From NCBI GenBank assembly GCA_020205615.1, contig CM035167.1, positions 27,541,130-27,605,129 of the forward strand: a DNA stretch of 64,000 nucleotides, read 5' to 3'. Source of the stretch: Panax quinquefolius (taxonomy: Eukaryota > Streptophyta > Magnoliopsida > Apiales > Araliaceae). The translations under genes were made by a program, and so were the position numbers. The notes below the pieces were generated by a model. The model saw only the letters and a list, made by a program, of their open reading frames with translations, had not been told where the DNA came from and did not search any database. Of the stretch, positions 1-10,896 are shown in pieces. How positions within the stretch are numbered: position 1 is the stretch's first letter; every line of letters starts with the position of its first letter.

Positions 1-600
1 ATACTTATCCCAACCGCCTTGAAGTCTAGGACTTGAGTCTTAATAAATCTTCAAGAGTTTGAATAGTCCTCTCTCGATTGTCGTCTGCTTTGGGGATGGT
101 ATGTCAACTAAATCGCAAACTCCGCGCCCATAGCTTTTTGCAAGCTAACCCAAAATCTTGAAATGAATCTTGGGTCACGATCCCAAACTATGGATACAGC
201 ATGCCATGCAACCTCAAAATTTCATTCACGCACATACTAGCAAGACGTTCAAGGAATAAGTCTCCGATCGGCAAGAAATGAGCAGACTTGGTTAATCTAT
301 CAACAATAACCCAAATAGCATTGATTCCTTGAGAAACCGTAGAGGAAGACCCAGAACTAAATCCATGGTAATGTGTTCCCACTTCCATTAGGAATCTCAA
401 GTGGTTGCAACGGACCCTTAGGTACTAGATGCTCCGCCTTTACACGTTGACAAGTTAAACACATTGAGATAAACTTTGCAATCTCTCTCTTCATATTGTT
501 CCACCAAAATGTATGTCAAGATCACGATACATTTTAGTACTTCCGGATGGATTGCAAATGGTGTATTGTGTGCCTCCATCATAATCTTGTACTTCAAATC
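1..600 (-). pseudogene. integrase fragment of element B
   Basis: Minus-strand remnant of the integrase domain, the enzyme that joins retrotransposon cDNA to host DNA. Recognisable pieces, read on the minus strand, are the tail of the zinc-binding region with its Cys-x2-Cys, the core stretch around [17 protein letters not shown], and MCVNEILRLHGM, which precedes the second catalytic Asp. The frame is broken several times: the piece before the conserved VSQGI motif is in a different frame from its upstream part, and a stop follows HGM. The part beyond the second Asp runs out of the window. It is clearly homologous to the better copies at 8711-9646 and 52494-52886. Confidence 0.8.
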
Positions 601-1330
601 GTAGTCTTTAGGAACACAAAGTCTAGAGTGGACTCAAGTATTCCTTTTCATCAATTCTCGCCTGTAATAGCTCCTTCTTGTACTTTCTTCTTCATACGAT
701 AAGCTCCGGCCCGGGGTGGCTCGAGCAACCTTAACTTTTCTATTAAAGTTGGCTCTACGCGATACTTGACATCATTGCACTCGCTCCCGTGATATGATCT
801 TCTACTCAACGCGTCACTATCACGCTCGCTTTTCCGTGATGGTATTGAATAGTGTGGTCGTAGTCTTTCAATAGTTCGAGCCAACGTCGCTACCGCATGT
901 TGAGTTCTTTTGAGTGAAGAAATATTTAAGGCTTTTTATGGTCCGAATATATCTCCACTTTCTCCCCATATAGATAAGGCTCCATATCTTTTAGCTGAAA
1001 ACGATGGGCCGCTAACTCTAGATCATGAGTAGGATAATTCCTCTCATACTCTTTAAGTTGTCGCGAGGCATAGGCTATGACTTTTCTCACGTTGCATGAG
1101 AACACATCCTAACCTTTTGCCTCAAGCATCATCAGAGATAACAAATCCATCCGAACCAAATGGTATTGTTAGAACAAAATAAATAAGTCTCCTCTTAAGC
1201 TCTTGGAAACTCTTCTCGATTCTTCACTCCAAACGAATTTTGTATCCTTCCGAAAGTTAAATGAAGTTAATGGAGTAGCGATTCGAGAAAACCCTTCCAC
1301 TTAATCTCCGATAATAACCAAATTTAAGCC
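601..1330 (-). pseudogene. RNase H remnant of element B
   Basis: Minus-strand remains of the RNase H domain that removes genomic RNA during reverse transcription. The C-terminal DALSRRSY motif is readable near 770-830. It is then fused to RVEPTLIEK, which in elements A and C lies in the integrase N-terminus; the intervening RNase H/integrase boundary, about 40 codons, is missing. The upstream half (900-1330) keeps the TDHK-like and SDAS-like segments only as shifted pieces. Several changes look like C-to-T decay. Confidence 0.75.
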
Positions 1331-2040
1331 AAAAACTACGACTTTGGCCACCGACTTTCGGTTGTTCTAACTTTGTATTGCTTCAATCTTCACGGATCAA
1401 CAGATACTCCATGTTTTTCGACACCACGCGCCCAAGGAATGCTACTTCCTCAAGCCGTAACTCGTGATTTCTTCAATTTGGCATATAGTTTGTTTTCACG
1501 AAGCCTTTCGAGTACCAACTTCAAATGGTGCTCATGATCTTCACGACTTTTGGAATATATAAGGATGTCATCAATAAAGACAACAACAAACCGATCCAAA
1601 TATTCCTTGAATACTCGATTCATCATATCCATGAAAGTCGTTAGGAGCATTAGTCATCCGAACGACATGACTAAAAATTCATAATGCCCGCATCGAAGTT
1701 CTAAAGGCGTCTTTGAATATCCTCGGTTCTAATCTTCAAATTGATGATATCCGTAATCTAAGATCGATTTTTGAAAAGAATTGTGCCCTTGCAATCGGGT
1801 CAAACAAGTCATCAATACGAGGTAGAGGATACCTATTCTTGATGGTGACATGGTTCAATTTCCGATAGTCAATACAAAGTCGCATACTCCCGTCTTTCTT
1901 CTTTACAAATAAAACAGAGCACCCCAAGGAGATGTACTAGGACGAATGAAACCGATGTCCAACAATTCTCGTAGTTGGACCTTTAACTCCTCAAGTTCAA
2001 TAGAGCCATTCGATATGGGGTTTTAGAAATGGGCTTTGTC
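1331..2040 (-). pseudogene. reverse transcriptase remnant of element B
   Basis: Minus-strand reverse transcriptase. The catalytic box [15 protein letters not shown] is intact near 1550-1600 within a frame running 1650-1450, and the N-terminal part [43 protein letters not shown] is open from about 1927 to 1780. The frame fails between these two parts, near the first catalytic Asp (SKIDLR, about 1750), and again downstream. In Ty3/gypsy elements this domain copies RNA to DNA; here it is split into at least three frames and is dead. Confidence 0.85.
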
Positions 2041-2640
2041 TGGGTTCAAGATCAATAAAGAATTCAACTTCACGCTCGGGGTAGACCGGGAAGTTCTTCA
2101 GAAATACGCCAGAAAGTCAATAACAACAGTGAATATTATTCAAATTTGACGTGTCTTTATTCAAATCCATAACATGGGCTAAGAAAGCTTGACATCCGCT
2201 TTTCAATAAACAAATAGCTTTATGATTAGATATGACGTTGATTGATTTTAATGGTTTAGTTGCTTGAATTGCATAACAAAGTTGGTTAGGAATATGAAAA
2301 CTAACAACCTTACGAAAACAATCAATTTTGGCATGATGAGTAGTTAACCAATCAATCCCTAAAATCACATCAAAAGCAAGTATCTTTAAAGAGATAAGGT
2401 CAACAGTAAGGTAATGGTGCCGACTTAAATCAAACAAGATTTATAAACAAGTGGATGTGATGAAAGTTTCTCCTAACTGAGTTTCCACAGATAGGTCAAA
2501 GTCTAATTTCTCCTGAGTCAAGTTTAAACGCTGAGCACATGCGGAGAGAGATAAATGAATGGGTAGCACCAGATCAAGTAAGGTATAAACTTCGCAAGAA
2601 TTTATAAATAGCTTACCCGTAATCACCTAGTTTGGGTTCT
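2041..2640 (-). pseudogene. aspartic protease remnant of element B
   Basis: Minus-strand retropepsin-like domain that would cut the Gag-Pol polyprotein. The N-terminal ITGKLFINSCEVYTLLD and the later [31 protein letters not shown] are readable in two frames, 2626-2441 and 2437-2117. Next to the catalytic Asp the normal DTGSTHSF loop reads DLVLPIH, which fits loss of one base just after the Asp codon near 2575. A stop separates the halves near 2440. Element C (10897-11697) keeps the same domain intact and gives the alignment. Confidence 0.85.
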
Positions 2641-3830
2641 CTCGATTATGACCGGTCACAACAACGCGCTCTTCCCTAATCGTTGACTTTGACTTTTCCG
2701 ACAAATCTTTTTTGAGTCACCGCCCCTCATTGAACTAGGTTTCGCCATCGTACAATCTCGAGTGATATGTCCTTCCTTTCCACAATTATAGCATACCTTG
2801 ACTGTTAGGACAGCTTTGACCGATATGTCCCCTTTCCCAAGATTTATAAAGATATGACCGGTGGTCGTTTCTCCTCCCTTAGAACCCGCTTGTCACGCAA
2901 GACTGCTGTCTTCACATATGGTCGTTGTTAAATCTCCTCTTTTTAAAATCTCCTCCCGACTCGCTTCTTCTATTTTCATGGCTATGATGATTACCACCAG
3001 AGTGGTTACATTTTCGTCCCTCATTCTGCTTTTTTCTCCATGAGTTATCATTATTCTGTTGATCGCTATCTCCGGTACAATCCTCGGTTATGGTCCTCAG
3101 TTGACTGCAGATTTCGTTATCTCGCCTAATAATTGAGCCTGTTTACAACATCTCGAGTAGAGAGAAAATTTATGAGAAATGAGATATCGACGTATGCGGG
3201 TTTCAAACCTCTAAGAAACATCGCGTCACACGCTCCTCATTCTCCACCAAATGAGGTGCAAACCCGGATAACTCGCAAACTTTGCCTCGCATCGAGACAC
3301 CGCCATGTTGTTCTCGCTCCGCCTAATAAACTCCACTTCCTTCATATGACGAACACTTTCGTGAAAGTATTTGTCATTAAATAGTTTCAAACGCCTCCCA
3401 AGACATGCCGAGTATTTGGATGGGTACGCTTCATGACTCCCACCAAAGAGTCCGCCTCGCCATTTAAACATAAGGTGGCGAATGGAACCTCTCGTTCTCC
3501 GCATCCCAAGACATCGAATATCTTGGTAATTTGCTTGACCCATGTTTCCGCCATGATCGGATCTTGCTTTCCCTTAAATTTCGTGGTCCCAACTCTTTGA
3601 ATCGCTTGGTTGTGACAACCCGTGAATTGCTATCATTTCCTCCTCAGATTTTGAACACGAGTCTCCTCGTCTCGATTTTGCATGAATCGCAAAAACTTCT
3701 AAACATCCCCTTGTTCATCATCGCTTCAATGGTGTTGTTCATGAGGAGGAACATCTTGACTGTTGCACGCTCTCCTCGTTGGTGAGTACACAGCGCTCAC
3801 ACTGCCTCATTTCCATTGTTAATATTCCCA
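2641..3830 (-). pseudogene. gag remnant with one good CCHC knuckle, element B
   Basis: Minus-strand gag, the particle-forming and RNA-binding protein. A CCHC zinc knuckle ([14 protein letters not shown]) is intact at about 2745-2800; the upstream second knuckle is decayed. Capsid-like sequence remains at 3226-3543, for example FNDKYFHESVRHMKEVEFI, matching the better copy in element A at 27500-27700. The capsid and knuckle parts are in different frames and the N-terminus is scrambled. Domain order and the primer site just to the right (4011-4024) confirm orientation. Confidence 0.8.
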
Positions 3831-4010
3831 ATCGACATTCTCAAATACCATCATAAAACAAGGGTTAATTAAGGAAATCAATATATCACATAATATCTCT
3901 ATATCTCGACCAACTAACAAATAAGCTTAGGTAGGACACACTAGCGAAGGTTTTACTCTGCTCTCCCTCCTAGTTCTATTCCCCGATCTCCGCCAGAGAT
4001 CATATCCCTA

Positions 4011-4024
4011 AGCTCGATACCAAC
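4011..4024 (-). other. primer-binding site, element B
   Basis: On the minus strand this reads GTTGGTATCGAGCT, directly next to the LTR edge at 4025. It fits the initiator-tRNA-Met type plant primer site (TGGTATCAGAGC) with mismatches. It fixes the 5' LTR as the right-hand one. Confidence 0.75.
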
Positions 4025-4570
4025 CGTGACGCGCCCCCAAAATAGGTATACATCACCCATTCCGAGTTGTCAATACATGGTATGTAAACAACTACAACTT
4101 TATTATTACAACAAGAAACTGTGAGTTTAAATACAAATATTATCTTCTAGACAATATCTATACTCAAATAAATCCTCATCGATTTATTGATACTTTATTT
4201 TACAAAAATGGTGAGGACTACTAAACAACTCTCTCTAGAACCTTCATTCCATACCCCGACTGCACTCGCTATATTCTCGCCTCCCGAGAAAAATGGAACA
4301 AAAGGAAAGGGTGAGCTCAACTATCTCAAGAAAGAATATTATGACTAAGATAATATACAACAAATTATTGTTAGTCTTCAACAGGAAAAATCTAATAGAA
4401 TACAATAGACAACAAATTTTAAATCAATATTCGCAATGAAAATAATAATTCATTAGAAGAGTTAAGTAGAGAATGCAAACTACTATCTTCTATGTATGAA
4501 TTTAAAAGTTCATCGCTCTATCTTTTATCCCTCGTAACATCAATCAATATACATCTCAGAATCAAATATT

Positions 4571-4765
4571 CATCTTTGCACTACAAAGCCAAAGATATTC
4601 ATCATTGGTCATGTTCATTTAAACACATGTTCATCTTTGCACTATGGGCCAAAGATATTAATCGATCATCATGTTCATCTCAACACTGCTCATCTTTTGC
4701 ACTATGTGCCAAAGATATTCTTTAGAAATCATTCATCTTTTGCACTACAAAGCCAAAGATATTCA
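4571..4765 (-). repeat. hairpin-unit array in LTR B (4 units)
   Basis: Four spaced copies of a unit of the form ATCTTTGCACTA...CAAAGAT, each an inverted repeat with a 7-bp stem and about 10-nt loop. The array lies downstream of the TATA box and would be transcribed. The same unit occurs in LTRs A (3 copies) and J (7 or more). Confidence 0.75.
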
Positions 4766-5450
4766 ATAATATCATCATTTAAGACCGAGGATGATGAAAA
4801 TATTTTTAAAGAAACGAATCCAAAGGAAACAAAATGACAAGGATTAAGGATTTAGGATTCAGTACTTTGTTTTATCCATGTTTAAAAATACCTCAAAAAT
4901 AATCATAGTGGTGTAAAATTCAAGAATGATCAAAACATGGATACAATCAAAGCTAGTATCCGAATAGATATTTTGGACTTAAAAGAAGAAATTTTATTTT
5001 TCGATGAATAGTGCCAGATACGTGAATAGTCCAGATACGTGAATAGTAACTCAAACACCTAAAAGATAGAAATTCCACAAAAAACATCTTCACGCTTCAT
5101 GAATAGTACTCGTGAATAAGAATCGTGAATGAAAGAACTCATGAATAGTAACTCGTGAATAAGAACTCATGAATAGTAACCCCGATACATGAAAAAAGTT
5201 CCAAATTTGATAAAATTCGGATCAATACTTCTAAAGATAATGATATTGAAGAAATAATATCATATATGAAGAAAATAACATCCTTACCTCAAAATAACCG
5301 TATTTTCGATGAATTTTGGATATAGTGTCGATGTAAACTTGCACCGAATAAAGAACTCTCAAAATATCAAAATACTCACAAAAATACGCTCAATAATCTA
5401 GAGAGAAAGAAAACTTGTTTCGTGTGATTTTCAATTCTAACCTAAGCGCT

Positions 5451-5460
5451 TTATTTATAG
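5451..5460 (-). promoter_or_regulatory. TATA box of LTR B
   Basis: CTATAAATAA on the minus strand, at the same place as TATAAATA in all other chromovirus LTRs here, marking the U3/R boundary region. The conserved position across copies supports it; activity is inferred. Confidence 0.7.
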
Positions 5461-6917
5461 GAAAATACTTAGAACGCCAAAGGAGACTAAATAATAAAAT
5501 ATTATTATTTTTTCTTCTTCCACGCCACCTCAATTGTCAAGCCAACCATTTTGAAAATCAAACTTGCCATCTTGGAAAAAAATAGCACACATGTGTTAAA
5601 ACACAAGTGGGTCCCACCCTTTATTAATAAAAATCATTTTATTTTCCAAACTTCAACAATTCATAGAAAATAGATAGGTTATCGTAAAAATACTAATTTT
5701 ATGTCCATTCTCACTGAAATCAATTTCTACAACTTTACGTAAGAAATTTTTTCCAAATTCCAAAACGAAAAATGACCAAAATCAAGATACTGGATAAGTT
5801 TTCTAATTTCCTTCTCTTCCCTTCTCTTTCTTCCTTTCCCATAATTCTCCACTAACTCTCTTTTTTCCCCACTTTGTTCTCTCTTACCCCACCACTTCTT
5901 CCACACACACACAACAAATACGTATATATATATATATATATATATACATTAAAATATTTACAATTATTAAATGATTCCAATTCTATCTTCTCTCTTCCAC
6001 CTCATCTATTTATAACCCATGAATTTATTGTAAAAATATCACCATCAATATATTATTAAAATAATATATTTAAATGAATTATTTTATCGTAAAAAGATAA
6101 AATATTAATTTTCAACAATTGTCATTTTAAAATTTTCTCCATCTATATCCATATAAAATCAATATTTTCCTCATCATATGAATCAATAATTAATTATTCA
6201 TAAATAATATTACTGTAATCACAATATTGACAACCGTGCAGGTTCCCAGAAAGAGGGGGCTTTCCAATAAGGATCTCTCTCTTCGGGCGCCGCAATTAGG
6301 TGACCAAACCTCTCCTTAGATGTAACTTTCTAGACATTGCCAATAATGTTTTCTAATATTATTATTCAGATAATATGAATTATTTCTCCGATAATGGAAA
6401 ATATCGTGTAATGACAATTATCAAACAACAACAATATAAAATATCAACGCAACAATTATTGAATCAATAAAATAAAATATCGAATAAGAATTATCGTAAC
6501 AATTATCGAGTAATGCCTTCACGTAAGAATCAATAATTGGTGCAATACCGTACCATCTGCTCAACAACGCCGTATTAGTGTGTTTTAACCACCGGTATTC
6601 CAACAAGATAATCTCAGAATAACTACGCCGTTATTTTTAAACAACTTATATTTGTCGCTTTCCTCATCCAATCGCTTCAGTTATGGGCCTACACACGGTT
6701 GTGCTAGCCATACATACTTAATATTCCCCGACAAGCATTTAATATTCCACGCACCAAACGAATATTCCCACAACAATGAATATTTTATAACCACTTGCTT
6801 ATTTTGAAATATTTGCATTTAACCCTAACTATCCACATTAATCAAATCAACCCTTACTATTTCAAAATAATAAATAGAGAAAATTAAATTTCATTAATAA
6901 TAAGTTGGGGTCTTACA

Positions 6918-8105
6918 TTCACAATTCAATCAACCATTCTATAAAAACAAAACCAAAAAAATAAAATACAATATATATATAAACACATGTTTTCAAATAA
7001 TATATATCAATATTATATATATACCACTTGATTTTTTTTTCTCCCCATAACCAACATACAACCCCCACCCCCCCCCCACCCCAAAATCACTTTCATCATA
7101 TATATATATATATATATATATATTCATACACAATATTCACTTTCCCACCCACACATCACTTTCACTACACTCTTACACACACACACACCATACACCTTTC
7201 ACTATCACACACACACACATTATATATATACACACATCATATACATATATATATAAATTCCCTCCCCTTTACGTAACTCCCTCCCACCCCATTTCAAAAA
7301 TCAGTTTTTCAACACATATGGGCCCCACATGTGGGCCCCACTTTTAAATAATTTTTTACCGATTATTTTGAAAAATGGATAAATGGGAGTCCATAAAATA
7401 AGCAAAACTTCATAAAAACTCACCTTAATAATTTTAACAACATTTATCACCTTTATTATAATTCACAACATTAATCAACCAGGTCGTTCCCAGGAAAGAG
7501 AGGGTTTCCAATAAGGATTTCTCCCTATTGGCGCCCAATTAGGTGACCAAACCTCTCCTTGACAGAACTTCTAGACATCGTTAATATTGCAAATAATAAT
7601 ATTAATAACTTTGTCGTCTCAAATATTGATTTAATAATATATAAAATATCAACAGTAATTGAATCAAATAACGTGAGATACTATGCAATAATTACTATAG
7701 CAATAATTGAACAAAACTAAGTGACTTCTCACATAAGCATCAATAATCAATACCGTGTGCTACTATGCAACCACGCCAGACATCGACTTTTTACTACCGA
7801 GTAGTTCAACAGTTTTAACTATAAAACCTCCGCCGTTACTTTCATAAAAATATTTTTTGTCGTTTTCTCAATCCGACAATAATTCCGTTGTGGGGTCCAC
7901 CAATGATGATTGTGTTGCCGCATTTAATATTCCTTGTTAAAACGAATATTCCCCGACTAATCGAATATTATATAACAACTTGCGTACTTTGCAAAATTTA
8001 TAAATATTACCCACAATTATAACATTATATCAAATTCATTCCATAATATTCCAAAATGATATTTATAGAAAATTCCTCTTTATTTATAAAAGTTGGGGTC
8101 TTACA
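6918..8105 (-). repeat. 3' LTR of element C, inner fragment
   Basis: Matches 14477-15748 of the right-hand LTR of C closely, starting at TTCACAATTCAATC. The first roughly 1.56 kb is absent because element B inserted here. It holds the GTGGGCCCCAC palindrome (7331-7341), the hairpin block (7479-7580) and a shorter (TA)n tract (about 7099-7122) than the partner LTR. It ends in GGGGTCTTACA at 8105, next to the polypurine tract. Confidence 0.9.
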
Positions 8106-8118
8106 ACATCCCCTTCTT
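8106..8118 (-). other. polypurine tract, element C
   Basis: Purine-rich on the minus strand (AAGAAGGGGATGT) directly before the 3' LTR; it primes second-strand synthesis. It matches the tracts of A (31101-31114) and G (51667-51679) in place and sequence. Confidence 0.75.
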
Positions 8119-8710
8119 ATGAAATTTCGTCCTCAAAATTAGGGTACGCACCTGGTATGTCGAAGAGGTAAGGATACCTTGATTTCATTTTAGATTCTAA
8201 CTCCCAGGTCATTTCCTCACATCGTGGTTTCTCCACAAAACTTTAACTTGAGGTATAACCTTGGAGCGTAGAATATGTTCCTTCTATCCAAGATATGAAT
8301 AGGAACCTCTTCATACGTTAAATCTTCCGCTATTTTGTCCGGTTCTAACTCAATAATGTGGTGCGAATCTTTCACATATTTACGTAACATAGATATGTGA
8401 AAAACATTATGAACACGAGACATACTTGGCGGTAAAGCGAGTCTATATGCCACAGTTCCTACTCAATCGAGGATTAAAAATGGACCGATGAATCGAGGAT
8501 TGAGCTTTCCTCTCTTTCCAAATCTCGTAACTCCTTTCTATGGAGCAACACGTAAAAACACATGATCTCCTATATCGAATTCCACGCCCTTTCGATGAAG
8601 ATCAAGATAACTCTTTGTCGATCTTGTGAGGTTTTATACGTCATTCGGATCGTTTCAATCTTTTCTCGTAGTCATACGCACCAACTCCGGTCCCAACAAC
8701 GTTGCTTCAC
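8119..8710 (-). pseudogene. integrase C-terminus and chromodomain, element C
   Basis: Minus-strand end of pol. The segment MAYRLALPPSMSRVHNVFHISMLRKYV is open at 8453-8217 and runs into the chromodomain linker (EVPIHILDR), after which the frame shifts, so the core of the chromodomain (VLWRN...) is read out of frame and hits stops. Chromodomains of this family bind modified histones and steer insertion into heterochromatin. The better copy is at 51678-52148. Upstream, 8454-8710 is also off frame relative to the integrase core. Confidence 0.8.
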
Positions 8711-9646
8711 CTACCTCATCCCAAAGATACCGAGAACGACACTTTCTTCCGCATAACGCCTCGAATGGAGCCATGCCAATGCTTGCTTGATAATGTTGTT
8801 GTAGGAAAACTCCACCAACGGTAAGAACTTATCCCAACTTCCCTTGAAGTCAAGGACACAGAGTCTTAATAAATCTTCAAGAGGTTGAATAGTCCTCTCC
8901 GACTGTCCGTCCGTCTTAGGATGATATGCCGAACTAAATCGTAAATTCGTGCCCATAGCTTTTTGCAAACTAACCCAAAATCGTGAAATGAATCTTGGAT
9001 CTCGATCAGAAACTATGGATACTGGCATACCATGCAGTCTTACAATCTCGTTTATGTACATATGAGCAAGACGTTCAAGTGTATAAGTTTTTCGTATCGG
9101 TAAGAAATGAGTAGACTTGGTCAATCTATCAACAATGACCCAAATCGCATCTATACCTTGAGAAACCTTAGGAAGTCCGGTAATGAAATCCATGGTAATG
9201 TGCTCCCACTTCCATTCTGGAATTTTAAGTGGTTGCAATGAACCTTTTGGTACTTGATGCTCCGCTTTAACTCGTTGACAAGTTAGACACCTTGAGATAA
9301 ACAACGCTATCTCTATCTTCATATTGCTCCACCAAAATGTATGACGAATATCATGATATATTTTGGTACTCCCAGGATGGATTGCAAATGGTGTGTTGTG
9401 CACCTCCATCATGATTTTATTCTTTAAATCAGGGTCGTTAGGAACACAAAGTCTAGAGTTGACTCGAAGTATTCCTTCTTCATCGATTCTTGCTTCCGGT
9501 ATAGCACCTTCTTGTACTTTCTTCCTCATACGCATCAGCTCTAGATCTGTAACTTTAGCAGCTTTAACTTTATCAATTAAAGTCGGTTCTACTCGTAAAT
9601 TCGCCATCATCACGTGGGTCCCTGGAGTCTTTATCTCTATCTCCAT
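8711..9646 (-). CDS. integrase, element C (open 311-codon frame)
   Basis: Minus-strand integrase read from an ATG at 9646. Residues about 75-125 hold the zinc-binding His/His/Cys/Cys region, ending CLTCQRVKAEH. The three catalytic residues are all present: Asp in ITMDFITGLPK, Asp in SIVSDRDPRF and Glu in GQSERTIQ. Near residue 285 the frame leaves the family sequence (SYNNIIKQALAWLH instead of a SYNNSYQ-type run), a frameshift that cuts off the C-terminal region. The ATG lies 3 nt after an in-frame TAA that ends RNase H, a layout shared with element A. Expression would need reinitiation or readthrough; inferred inactive because of the truncation. Confidence 0.88.
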   Translation of the reverse strand: MEIEIKTPGTHVMMANLRVEPTLIDKVKAAKVTDLELMRMRKKVQEGAIPEARIDEEGILRVNSRLCVPNDPDLKNKIMMEVHNTPFAIHPGSTKIYHDIRHTFWWSNMKIEIALFISRCLTCQRVKAEHQVPKGSLQPLKIPEWKWEHITMDFITGLPKVSQGIDAIWVIVDRLTKSTHFLPIRKTYTLERLAHMYINEIVRLHGMPVSIVSDRDPRFISRFWVSLQKAMGTNLRFSSAYHPKTDGQSERTIQPLEDLLRLCVLDFKGSWDKFLPLVEFSYNNIIKQALAWLHSRRYAEESVVLGIFGMR

Positions 9647-9649
9647 CCT

Positions 9650-10264
9650 TTATAAGTCACACAAAATGGGCCTTTGCGTTGACAATATCGCACTCATACT
9701 CGCATATGATCTTCTACTCAATGCGTTAGCTACCACGTTCGCTTTTCCAGGATGGTATTGGATTGTATGATCATAATCTTTTAATAGTTCAAGCCAACGT
9801 CGTTGTCGAATGTTGAGTTCCTTTTGAGTGAAGAAATATTTGAGGTTTTTATGATCCGTAAAGATCTTCACTTTCTCCCCATATAAGTAATGCCTCCAAA
9901 TCTTTAGTGCGAAGACAACAGCTGCCAACTCTAGATCATGGGTAGGATAATTTCTCTCATATTCTTTGTGTTGTCGAGAGGCATATTCTATTACTTTCCC
10001 ATGTTGTATGAGAACACATCCCAACCCATTGCCTGAAGCATCACTGTAGATGACAAATCCCTCTAAGCCAAATGGTATTGTCAGAACAGGTGTTGAAATG
10101 AGTCTCCTCTTGAGTTCTTGAAAACTCTTCTCACATTCCTCGTTCCACCCAAATTTTATATCTTTCCGAGTCAGCTGAGTTAATGGAGTAGCGATTCGAG
10201 AAAATCCTTCCACGAATCTCCGATAATAACCAGCTAAGCCGAGAAAGCTACGTACTTCGGTCAC
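9650..10264 (-). CDS. RT thumb/connection and RNase H, element C (204 aa)
   Basis: Minus-strand frame beginning at [22 protein letters not shown], the conserved start of the region after the reverse transcriptase palm. RNase H motifs follow in order: YSDASG near residue 73 (first catalytic Asp), [18 protein letters not shown] (Glu), [11 protein letters not shown] (Asp) and [11 protein letters not shown] near the end. In the last motif the family residue Asp is Asn (ANALSRR for ADALSRR), which fits a G-to-A change. The frame ends in TAA, followed after one codon by the integrase ATG. Confidence 0.88.
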   Translation of the reverse strand: MTEVRSFLGLAGYYRRFVEGFSRIATPLTQLTRKDIKFGWNEECEKSFQELKRRLISTPVLTIPFGLEGFVIYSDASGNGLGCVLIQHGKVIEYASRQHKEYERNYPTHDLELAAVVFALKIWRHYLYGEKVKIFTDHKNLKYFFTQKELNIRQRRWLELLKDYDHTIQYHPGKANVVANALSRRSYASMSAILSTQRPILCDL

Positions 10265-10896
10265 TGATTTAGGTTGCTCCCAGCTTTGAATAGCTTCAAT
10301 CTTTGCTGGGTCAACGGATATTCCATGACTTGATACTACGTGTCCAAGGAATGCTACCTCCTCAAGTCAGAACTCGCATTTCTTCGACTTGGCATAAAGC
10401 TTATATTCACGAAGCTTTTGGAGTATCAAGCTTCAAGTGTTGCTCATGATCTTCACGGCTTTTTGAATAAATAAGGATGTCATCAATAAAGACGACCACA
10501 AAGTGATCCAAATATTCCTTGAATACTCGGTTCATCATATCCATGAAGGCAAAGAGAACATTAGTCAATCCAAAGGACATGACTAGGAATTCATAATGCC
10601 CGCATTCGAGTTCTCGAAAGCCGCCTTTGGAATGTCATCGGTTCTAATCTTCAATTGGTGATATCCGAAACGAAGATCAATTTTTTAAAAGAATTTGGCG
10701 CCTTGCAACTGGTCAAACAGGTCATCAATACGTGGCAATGAGTACTTATTTTTGATGGTGACATGATTCAACTCCCGATAATCAATACAAAGTCACATAC
10801 TCCCGTCTTTCTTTTTCACGAATAGAACAGGAGCACCCCAAAGAGACGTACTAGGACGAATGAAACCAACATCTAACAATTCTTGCAATTGGGTTT
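10265..10896 (-). pseudogene. reverse transcriptase, element C
   Basis: Minus-strand reverse transcriptase palm. The box [13 protein letters not shown] is readable near 10475-10515, and the N-terminal segment from FVKKKDGSM through YRELNHV lies near 10760-10860. The frame is interrupted several times: near 10365-10435, where a stop and shift fall in the region after the catalytic box; near 10610-10690; and by a CGA-to-TGA-like change in the segment MRLCIDYR at 10790. The first catalytic Asp region (KID) falls in a damaged stretch. Not functional. Confidence 0.85.

Larger units (their letters stand above)
1..6917 (-). mobile_element. Ty3/gypsy chromovirus B (5' part only)
   Basis: On the minus strand this reads, from right to left, LTR, tRNA primer site, gag, protease, reverse transcriptase, RNase H and the start of integrase; the rest, including the 3' LTR, lies left of the window. 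The family is Ty3/gypsy, chromovirus branch, judged by its close match to elements A, C, G and H, which carry a chromodomain. The right end (6917) joins directly to the middle of an LTR of element C, so B inserted into C. Every coding domain carries frameshifts or stops, so B cannot make a full polyprotein. The right-hand target duplication should be TTCAC (6918-6922); the left copy is outside the window. Confidence 0.9.
4025..6917 (-). repeat. 5' LTR of element B (about 2.9 kb)
   Basis: LTR in minus orientation: the left edge (4025) carries a decayed GTCACG-type 3' end, and the right edge ends in GGGGTCTTACA at 6917. Contents from right to left in transcription order: U3 with the conserved hairpin block (6236-6345), a dinucleotide tract (5923-5946), a GTGGGTCCCAC palindrome (5607-5617), a TATA box (5451-5460), then the transcribed part with GTGAATAGT-type repeats (5005-5170), the ATCTTTG/CAAAGAT hairpin array (4571-4765) and palindromes near 4130-4215. 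There is no partner LTR in the window. Confidence 0.88.

Noticed and set aside
5923..5946. Possible origin or promoter in the (TA)n tract
   Set aside because: Simple dinucleotide repeat present in several LTRs at different lengths; no supporting motif.
9363..9770. 135-codon plus-strand frame opposite integrase and RNase H of C
   Set aside because: Antisense shadow of the pol gene; codons mirror conserved motifs on the other strand.
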